Shown: in pieces, positions 56,666 to 64,000 of the stretch
Position numbering within the stretch: the first letter of the stretch is position 1
How the letters are laid out: each line of letters starts with the position of its first letter
NCBI GenBank assembly: GCA_963922205.1
Contig: CAWUHX010000013.1
Coordinates: forward strand, 1,798,001-1,862,000
Source of the DNA: Romanomermis culicivorax
Taxonomy: Eukaryota; Nematoda; Enoplea; Mermithida; Mermithidae
Length of the DNA stretch: 64,000 nucleotides
Direction of reading: 5' to 3'
Program-made: the position numbers and the translations under genes
Notes under the pieces: model-generated
Told to the model about the DNA's origin: nothing
Seen by the model: only the letters and a program-made list of their open reading frames with translations
The model's database searches: none

Positions 56666-57230
56666 TGCTGTGCAGGTCTTTCCTTAAGGGTTTAAGAAAA
56701 GCTTAGTTCTGGTCTGAACTGACCTGTTAGAGCTAATTCCTTGGCTATGCCTCCGAGATTGTGCAACAGTTCAGTTCCCCAGACCTGGCAACAACAATGA
56801 TAAACTTACTTTAAATGAGGGGCCTCACACAGAGCCCTCGTAGTCTTCCAGAAAAGACAAGGAATCTCTTCCTGAGCTTGCAGTCAGCAGGCAGGCCCCT
56901 GGGCCTTTGGCCCTTCGCTCCAGTTGGTCGATTGGATCTAAAGAATAAACAATAAGTATAGCAATTATTTCCGACGAATGTTAAAAAGAATGTGGCTATA
57001 CCACTATACAATTTATGTAAATTTGGATATGATGTGCTCAGATAATATTTATTGGAAGCCAGCATATAATATCGAAAAATATAATAATGACAATGAATGA
57101 ATCACTATCACTTTTTTGGTCTTTCTGTGGTGCTCCATTTCTATGCAAATGTCTGCACTGCTGGTCGTCCAATTTGTCGATTTGCATGGCGATTTCCCAA
57201 TGCAACTTGACATCAACAGGGTGCCCAACA
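56666..57230 (-). repeat. E2 5' LTR
   Basis: 565 bp starting TGTTGGGCACCCTG at 57230 and ending TGCACAGCA at 56666. It aligns with 42939-43537 throughout, with scattered substitutions and short deletions, so the insertion is not recent. Confidence 0.9.
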
Positions 57231-57432
57231 TAGATACTACAGGCAGTGCGAATGATTTATCCGACTCATCATGCCTTATACCAGGCAGAGTCCTCGGTAA
57301 AGTTTTACCAGAGGCTAAGTCCTCAGTATTTCTGGACATCTTGAGTCCTAGATCTTTGTAGAAACCTTTTGGTTTTGTAGCACCAGGGGTGACTCTGTGC
57401 TTTTCTGTATTGCAAGTGTCAGAAGCCACCAC
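57231..57432 (-). pseudogene. gag: E3 gag 5' fragment (third E1-like element)
   Basis: Minus-strand reading [17 protein letters not shown] and [13 protein letters not shown] parallels the E1 gag start (KKPIGFYRELGGFKM, LPRTPPGKK). The PBS (57431-57416) is identical to that of E1. The fragment ends abruptly at the E2 LTR. Confidence 0.75.
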
Positions 57433-57433
57433 T

Positions 57434-57895
57434 TGTTATGTTTACTTCTCTGCTTGAGTCAAAAGACGTCAGCAATATAACTCAAGATACTATCCGCTTG
57501 TATCCAACTGACTACTGTAGGTCACTCAAAGGAGCTTCCTATTAGCAATCAACTAAACACAGAGCAACAGTTCTTCAGCAGAAATAAACGCAACTTTCAG
57601 TCACTAATTAGTAACTGGAAACTCCAACTCTTGCAATTGAAAAGCAATCAAAGTCTCCCCAGATGCTTCCTAAAGGTTCACACAATTATAAAGAACTCAC
57701 TACACTGATGTCCAGGCAAGCTGGGTACTCTCCTTGGTAATGGGTCATGCGCAAGTACGTAATAATAAAATAATAACAATAATAATATAAAATTATTATG
57801 TAAATATGTGTAGTGGGCTGTCAGTGCTCCGATTTACTGGGCAAAACAGTACAAATATAAACACTAGCAAAAGCGACTCGCCCCAAACATAAACA
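57434..57895 (-). repeat. E3 5' LTR (putative)
   Basis: Lies directly upstream of the PBS and ends AAACATAACA at 57434. The start is taken as TGTTTATGTTTGG at 57895, giving about 462 bp, but no second copy exists in the window to confirm it. It contains AAT/ATA-rich microsatellite-like sequence at about 57760-57800. Confidence 0.5.
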
Positions 57896-57949
57896 AGGTG
57901 TAAGAATGATAAACATCCTGTTTCTTGGTCGAATCATGAGTTTGTCAAT

Positions 57950-58975
57950 TCACCAATTTTGCATCGATGTGGGATTACTGCTACTGTAAGTACATCCCCA
58001 ACAGGAGGAAGAATCTATGATCAGGTATCTGCATTCTTTGGACTTGTTGTTCCATCGGGGTCTTTGACTGTAACTTGTTATAATAGTGTCTGGTGATTTA
58101 CCACATCTTAAGTACTGTGGTGAAGTTGATGGCTCCAACGGGGCGTCGCTGGTCCCGAGTATTATGTCTGATATATTCAGTCGATCAGTACGAATTGAAT
58201 ATTCTTCCATGAAATTCGAGACTATTCCGTGCAATATATCCATATAATATTGGGTCCGTATACTCTTATCGTACAACATGTCACTAATCAGGAGAATTTT
58301 TTCGTTCAGATTCTTAATCAAAATATTTTGACTCACTTCCTCCATATTTGTGAAAATGCTGTTGAAGTCTTCTTGTTTCAGATCAATGATCAACGGATCA
58401 AATTTTTGTATTGCATAATTTGTCAGCATAGAATTACTTTCTGCCATTAACGAGTAGACTTTTATTGATTCAAGGGCATGCTCAACAGTTATTATATTTT
58501 CATTGTTATGAAATCTTATTATGACTGAAGTTTCCAGGGCTTTTTCCACAAACTTCCATGCTTCATCAACATTCCAGTGCATCATTCTTGCGTTGAGTTG
58601 AGCTAAAGTTGCGAATTCTAGTTCGTGCACCAAGTTCTCCAATTTCGTCCTCTCACTGGTGAAGAAAAAGTGAGTTTTCATCTCCCATTGAGTTTTCGTT
58701 GTGTCGAACATTATGTGAAAAAATTTCAAAGTCATCCAATGGTTGGAAAAGTACAATTTCACCAATGAATCGACAACTACATTGCTGGATTGGGGCGTCC
58801 AAGACAAAATGCTAGCCATAATTACGCAACTCAACGCCGTTTAGGATCTACGACCTGAATTGGTCGACAGTGCCATGTCTTCGAACAACGTTTTGAATGA
58901 ATGATCGTATTCGTGGGACGACCATTGCTGAGAAACTATGGGTGAAACAGCGAGCAGTGAATCAACGATCTCCAT
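57950..58975 (-). CDS. Unrecognised protein-coding stretch
   Basis: From ATG 58975 the frame codes 44 residues (MEIVDSLLAVSPIVSQQWSS), hits TAA at 58843-58841, then stays open in the same frame to 57950, with an ATG at 58819. The long part is rich in Ile, Leu, Asn and Glu with many amphipathic helices and no transmembrane segment. It looks like a real soluble protein. Either a stop mutation or a small intron near 58850 separates the two parts. The C-terminal 35 residues (after about SYSQ) look different and may be intron read-through. No family recognised. Confidence 0.4.
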
Positions 58976-59959
58976 AAACTAAATTTTTATCTACTGTTTT
59001 GGGTCGCTAACTTGTATAATGAAGTCCACTGACTATTAACACTCATACAGCATGCTTTTGACGGTATAAACTTTGTTTGATTAGGAATTTCAGCAATGGA
59101 CAATGAATAATGCATAGGGTGTTAATATGGGTTATAAACTAATATAGTATTGCTATGAAAATCTCTCGACTGCCGATTAAGCATAATATCTTTTCATGTA
59201 ACATAGACGAACCTGTAATGATGATCTGTATCGGAGAAACGCCGATTCGGAGTAATTAACATGTTAAACTTATGATTAAAATTTTTTTCTAATATTTTAA
59301 AATACGCAGCATATCGTGTCGATATGGGCTCTCAATACAGTATTGCTATAAAAAATTTTCGACCACCGATTTGGCATGCTTTTTCATGTAAACTTGTTTT
59401 AACTTGTTTTAAAAACATATTAATAAAAAAACTTGTTCAACTTGTGAAATAAATAAACATGAAACTAGTTATGATAGCAAGAATCAATGAATCAATTTTT
59501 CTCATTGCCATTTCAATCCCGATAATGAGTTATTAATTAAATAGCCTGTATTTTCTGCAGCTTCTTGTGCTAAAAATTCGCACTGTAGCAGAAGTAATCG
59601 TTGAGTTGGTGATCTGCCCAGGCGCCGTTCATGCTCAACTCGTTTACTAGCTCATGTCCTATCAGGTGCTGACAAAAAATTACGGAAATGCAGATAGACT
59701 TCCAGGTGGTAGCAGCAGTTCTTCACAATGTTACAAGAGATGTGTGTTGAATTTCTTTTTTTAGCAGCCGTCGTTAATTCTTATATCATCAGAAGCAAAA
59801 TAAATGTTCGATAGAATTTACAGCCTTTTTAGAAATCTATCATTAGGCGCTGCAAACGATCCCATCAAAATCCTAATCGGAAATTTAAGCCTGCTGAGTT
59901 TAAAATTTAGAATTTTCGACCATATTTGTTCGGAAAATAGTCGACTCTTTTAGAATCAG
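58976..59959. other. No gene seen
   Basis: AT-rich intergenic or intronic sequence. Two ~60-bp stretches resemble each other (near 59150 and 59340, sharing AGTATTGCTAT and TCGAC..CCGATT), possibly a small diverged duplication. Confidence 0.4.
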
Positions 59960-60154
59960 TCAAAAAGTAATGCATGAGAAACCGCAAAAATTTATAGTTC
60001 TTTTCCAGACTTCTTGATCAGTATTGTTATTTTTAAATGCGAAGGAAAATTCTTCTGTATGATATTCATTGATACTGAATGTCAAAATCGGGGTCGCTAG
60101 TGTCAAAGTTACTTTGACTTCATAAGTAACAGTGTCAAAGGTGCCCTGGTGCAT
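59960..60154 (-). CDS. Possible exon, unrecognised
   Basis: 65 codons (MHQGTFDTVTYEVKVTLTLA..) alternating beta-strand-like residues, ending in a stop at 59960. An acceptor-like TTTTTATAG lies just upstream (about 60168). It could be an exon of the same minus-strand gene as 58975-57950, but I see no proof. Confidence 0.25.
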   Translation of the reverse strand: MHQGTFDTVTYEVKVTLTLATPILTFSINEYHTEEFSFAFKNNNTDQEVWKRTINFCGFSCITF

Positions 60155-61035
60155 CCGCAGACTGTTGTCTATAAAAACTTAGTGTTAAAAAATGACCAAA
60201 AGACGCACTGCCGTCAAAACCGTTTTCAAAAAGCTTTGCTCAAAAAATAATTGAACGTTAATTGAATGGGCTCACGTGTTTTCGCTCCCATATGGCAGTA
60301 GAGTACGAAATAGCAAAAATTATAGAATGGAACCTGCTTCCCAGTTTTCTTATTTACATAGCGTTCTAAGAAAGATGACAGTGAAATCGGATGTTCGTTA
60401 ATCAGATTTACTGCTCTTTTTTTATTTTTTCGTACGTGACTTTTGCTTTTTCCGAAGTTTTGTAAAAAAATTGAAAACCTAGTTAAAGCATAAAAAATTA
60501 AAATTAAAGAAGAATCTGAAAATCTTTTGTCAATGACAGTTTTGTGTAAAAGATTTTGATGTCAGTACTTATTTCTGTCATTTTTCCATCGCAAGAATAT
60601 TTATTGTAAACAGAAATTTTTACTGAATCGAAAAGCTGTACGATTAGCACCAAGAAAGGACAAGTTCAGCTCATGCTTTGGTCTTATACGGCAGACCTCT
60701 GAAGTTCCAGTTCTTCACATTCTTTAGCAAAAGTGCACTACTATCGTACGGAAGGAGTTTGTTTTCAGCTTGAAGTGAGACTGTTGAATTTTGCTGTTTT
60801 TCTCGGATAAGTTTTTATAGATTCTATGAAACAAAAGTATTAGTAGGAAATCCCGGTTAAGGACTCAAAACAAAAGTTCAGTGGAGTACATCTCACGAAG
60901 ATGTAGTTCTAATTGAAGTTAAGTTTTCCAGAAAATCCAAGTTATGTGGAATATTACTTGTTTTCCACTCTTATTACTTAGAAGCATTTTAAGAGAAGTA
61001 GACTACCTTAGCTTCATACGTGTAATTGGTGGAGA
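60155..61035. other. No gene seen
   Basis: No coding or repeat feature recognised. Confidence 0.4.
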
Positions 61036-62560
61036 AGTACTATAGGAACCCCTCCCCAGAAATCGTCGGCCATATGACTAGCTGGGATACGGACAATTCG
61101 CGCCCAGAAATTCGCCCCCCCCCCACAATTCGCTCCCAGTAATTTACACCCACTGCAGCTGGCCCCAGGACAAGTCGCCCCCAACACAATTGACCCCCAG
61201 TAATTGGCATCCAATTCATTGTTTTTTAATAAAAAATTCAGATGGAAAAATAATTCCACTAGGTTTTTAGCAGTTATGTAATACGCATTTCTACACATCC
61301 ATACCCAAAACCTATTTGAGATTTTTCCCAGCCGAAATAGCATGTTTCTTCGTAAATTCTGCGTGCAAAGTGCAAGTATTGTGAACAAAAAGATCTACAG
61401 TAATGTTCCAAATAAAGGTCCACAATTTATTTTTAATTTTCTTTGAATATAAGATTTATTTACTCCTGCAGTTAGTACTAAGTCAGTATAAGTCTTTTTT
61501 ACTCGTACAGTTAGCAATACAGGCGTTTGAGCAGTAGTTCCCTGGAATTGAAGTGGCCTGTTTTTTCTACTTGAAACAAATTGTGTGGCTTTGAGTTCAA
61601 GACGAACGCTTGCAGCTAAAGTTAAACTGACTGAAAATGATCAATGTCAACAAAAATATGTGAAAAATTTCAACACTGGCCGTTTACAAATTGACATTTT
61701 TTAACTTTGTAATGATGGTGTCCCAATGCCCAGTAACCTTGCCAAATTTTAGGCTGATGACGTGAATACTTATACATATAATTTAAATGTGTAACACGGA
61801 TGTCATGAGCAGAATTGCAAATCATTTATGTTCTTCTTCTGCATTTGTTTTTTCTGTGTTTTGTTCCTTTTTTCGTTTAATTTCTCTTTTTTCTTTTTCT
61901 TCTTTCTTGTTTAGTTTCTTATTCTATATTGTTTTTGATTATTTTTTTACTCATTTTCGTTTTCTTCTTTTTTCCTTTACACTGCAAGGTTGTCACTAAA
62001 AAGATAGTATGAACCCAACAGAGTCACACGTAGAAGAATTGTGAAGCTTTGTAATACTCTTTATTGTTATCCATAGATCCCAATAAAAAGTTACAAGAAA
62101 TGAAGCCGGGAAAGGAAAATATGTATGAAACCAGAAAAGGAAAAAGACAATGTAAAAAAAGAATAAAAAGGGAAACAGAGGAGACAGGGCGAAGTTAAAA
62201 GTTATCTTTTCATCTCCATTATGCTTCACATAAAATATGGTTACCTAATGGGGGAAATGTCTGGAAATATATAACATAAAATGGCATGGACTTGCTTTTA
62301 AATCCAAAACGTAGGTAACATATGAGTACCAGGGGCGAATAATCAGGGACGAATTGCTCAGGGGCAAATTGTGTTGGGGGCGACTTGTCCGAGGGCGAAC
62401 TGCGGTGGGGGCGAATTGTGGGGGACGAATTGGGGGGTGGGGCGAATTACTGGGAGTCAATTGTCCTAGAACGTGACTAGTGATTGGGCGACCCCCCCCC
62501 CCCAAGATTTTCCTATCCTTTGGCTAGCCATATGGTAATCATAGGGACCATCATACTTTT
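61036..62560. mobile_element. Putative TIR / foldback element with subrepeated ends
   Basis: The left arm (about 61036-61210) and right arm (about 62325-62560) are inverted copies. Both contain CCATATG.CTAGC, GGACAATT and repeated ACAATTCGCCCCC-type units (GGGGCGAATTGT on the other strand), including the shared GGACAAGTCGCCCCCAACA. About 1.1 kb of AT-rich sequence without a transposase lies between. Exact ends and target duplication are not clear. The internally repeated long arms fit foldback-type DNA elements. Confidence 0.6.
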
Positions 62561-63116
62561 GGTTGGAAAAATACTAAAGAATATCAATATTTTTTGATGA
62601 AAAATGTCAATTTAAAAAAAAAAATTGGTCAAAAATGTCAATTTTCTCGGCGCTCCGCCCCATGAATACATTTTTTACAGTTTTTTAAACAAAAATTACT
62701 ATTTTTTGAACCGTTTTTCGGACTTTTTTGACGAAAAAATCAAATTCTTCTTCCTGCAGAGACCCCACCCCCTAAAATTTTTGAGAATCAGTGACCCCCG
62801 GCCCCAAAAAAGTCGCTCGACCCCCCAGACCTCAGGATCCTATTACATGTATGCGTAGACCACATCTGATAAACTGAAATCATATCAACTCACACCATTA
62901 AATTTGTTTTCATGTGATGAGAAACATTCCATCAGTTATAAGATGTGTTTTAAATCAGCCATGTCAGTTTTAGCACGTCATCCTGAACTTGATTTTTGAA
63001 TGGTTGGCTCTAAGAGATCGAATTTCCCACTATACTCACTAGGATTGTGTTATGTAGCGCCATACTACAGTACGCTTTTCGAAACACTGTCCTGATTTGG
63101 AAGGTGGAATTGTCAG
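62561..63116. other. No gene seen
   Basis: T- and C-rich stretches (62580-62830), otherwise nothing recognised. The last bases are the left target duplication of the LINE (starts 63117). Confidence 0.4.
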
Positions 63117-63132
63117 AAATTTTGTTATCATT

Positions 63133-63615
63133 CTTCTTCCTAACGTTAGTCCCACGAAAAGGCAGGGTCCGCTTGTCGGCATGCCCGTCTCCACTTGGCC
63201 TGGTCTTGGGCGTCTTCCGGGGCTGTGCCCACTTTTCGCATGTCTTCGACGATGGTCCATCCAGCGCTTCTTTGGTCTTCCTCATGGCCCTCGGCCCTGC
63301 AGGTTCAGTCGCATCGCCATCCGTGCCACCAAGTTCTCATCGCTTCTCATTACATGTCCATACCACAGTAACTTTCCTTCTCGCATCTTTTCCATAATGA
63401 GTGCCATTCCCATGCGCCTTCGAACGTCATCATTAAGAACATGGTCGAATCCCATTAAGCCAAGGGCCCATCGTAGCATTCTCATTTCCATAACGTGGAG
63501 CGCCTGTTCATGCTTGGAGCTCGCTGACCAACATTCTGACCCATAGAGTGTGACTGGGCGGACCACAGTCTTGTAGACTTTGGCCTTAAGTCAGATTGGC
63601 ATCACGTGGTCGAAA
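63133..63615 (-). mobile_element. 5'-truncated RTE-like LINE insertion
   Basis: 483 bp of the 3' end of a non-LTR retrotransposon. The 16-bp direct repeat AAATTTTGTTATCATT flanks it exactly at 63117-63132 and 63616-63631. The short tail GGACTAACGTTAGGAAGAAG at the left end fits the RTE habit of ending in a simple repeat instead of poly(A). Truncation at the 5' side (63615) is typical of target-primed reverse transcription. Confidence 0.85.
63150..63600 (-). pseudogene. LINE ORF2 C-terminal end
   Basis: Minus-strand reading VRPVTLYGSECW, MRMLRWALG, DDVRRRMGM and LLWYGHVMRS, then after a frame change near 63285 the region that is usually Arg/Lys-rich, ending near 63150. These segments are the C-terminal part of RTE-type reverse transcriptase polyproteins, downstream of the catalytic RT motifs. 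A TGA near 63590 and the frameshift make it dead. Confidence 0.85.
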
Positions 63616-63631
63616 AAATTTTGTTATCATT

Positions 63632-64000
63632 GTCCTAATGAAATGTTGATAAGTTACTTGGAAATTATTTCCACATTTTTTCCCTTTTGAGTAATAAAAT
63701 TCCCCAAACAAAATAGCGTATTGCATGTGCAGTAATTGTAGTAAGTACAGTTTTTTTTCGCTTTTTGAATACCTTATGGTATCGACTATTTGTCATTTTT
63801 TGCCACAATTGTCCGTGTACCATGGGATAACTTTCGAATGCACATAAAATTTTAGTGATTTAGTGTATTTTTCATATGCTCATCACATCGGAAACAATAT
63901 AATTTCGAGAAAGTTGGTACAAAAAGAGTGATTAAAATAGTGTTTTGCGGTGATGATGCCCTACCATGGACGAGAGCAGGAAAATCAAGAAAAAAATTTT
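63632..64000. other. No gene seen
   Basis: AT-rich flank after the LINE with no feature recognised. Confidence 0.4.

Larger units (their letters stand above)
42939..57230 (-). mobile_element. E2: Ty3/Gypsy LTR retrotransposon with ORF3 (E1 relative)
   Basis: A 14.3-kb minus-strand element bounded by LTRs 57230-56666 (5') and 43537-42939 (3'), both TGTTGGGCACCC at the start. Order: PBS, gag with an internal duplication, protease, RT, a ~590-bp foreign piece in place of RT end/RNase H/integrase start, integrase remnant, MITE, spacer with a small ORF, ORF3, hairpin, polypurine tract and LTR. No target duplication is visible; the left flank is the Polinton-like integrase, the right flank is gag of E3. 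Confidence 0.9.

Noticed and set aside
61014-62505. Minus-strand frames and a CRISPR-like look in the GGGGCGAATTGT repeats
   Set aside because: Units are degenerate and without uniform spacers, and the two blocks are inverted arms of one element.
62625-62858. 77-codon frame
   Set aside because: Low-complexity T- and C-rich sequence without homology.

Overview
The window is eukaryotic and almost certainly from an animal, probably an aquatic invertebrate. It is AT-rich, coding density is very low, and nearly every recognisable coding stretch is a decayed mobile element interrupted by stops and frameshifts. Two introns or intron borders have ordinary GT..AG signals. The element mix (Ty3/Gypsy LTR retrotransposons, an RTE-like LINE, piggyBac, a Polinton/Maverick-like element, a TRIM, short TIR elements) is typical of metazoan genomes. 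The only convincing host gene piece is a terminal exon of an enkurin-domain (ENKD1-like) ciliary protein at 2774-2955 (+). A possible second gene (57950-58975, -) is not recognised. The species cannot be named from this sequence.

Layout, left to right: a complete 457-bp TRIM (316-772) whose LTRs carry a tRNA-like sequence; the enkurin exon; Ty3/Gypsy element E1 (3908-15465, +) with gag, pro-RT-RNase H, no visible integrase, and a huge third ORF; a piggyBac remnant (~16060-16545, -); Ty3/Gypsy element E5 (~16690-26655, -) with gag, an envelope-like ectodomain fused in frame to a protease, a second protease, RT, RNase H and integrase; a diverged related LTR (26656-~27470); Ty3/Gypsy element E4 (28549-~37960, +) with gag-pro-pol; an LTR fragment of the E2 family (~37960-38238, +); a Polinton/Maverick-like block (38239-42938, -) with integrase, adenain-like protease, a conserved structural protein, a small hydrophobic/basic protein and a capsid-like gene with an intron; Ty3/Gypsy element E2 (42939-57230, -), a relative of E1 with the same third ORF; a gag/LTR stump of a third relative, E3 (57231-~57895, -); the unrecognised ORF; an inverted-repeat element (~61036-62560); and a 5'-truncated RTE-like LINE with perfect 16-bp target duplications (63117-63631).

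The most interesting system is the E1/E2 third ORF. In both copies it lies downstream of pol inside the LTRs. It starts with a DEDDy 3'-5' exonuclease-like domain (all catalytic residues present in E1), continues through a long unrecognised region and a coiled coil, and ends in an RGG-type tail. From memory, DEDDy exonuclease ORF3s have been described in bdelloid rotifer retroelements; the large composite form here looks different. E5 is the second unusual element: its envelope-like glycoprotein lies between gag and pol and reads in one frame into an aspartic protease, and two protease-like domains follow one another. Smaller finds are the tRNA-bearing TRIM, a MULE-like MITE with exact 9-bp target duplications carrying a tRNA-like sequence, and the intron in the capsid-like gene.

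Nearly all coding entries are pseudogenes. Coordinates of coding domains are approximate where frames break.
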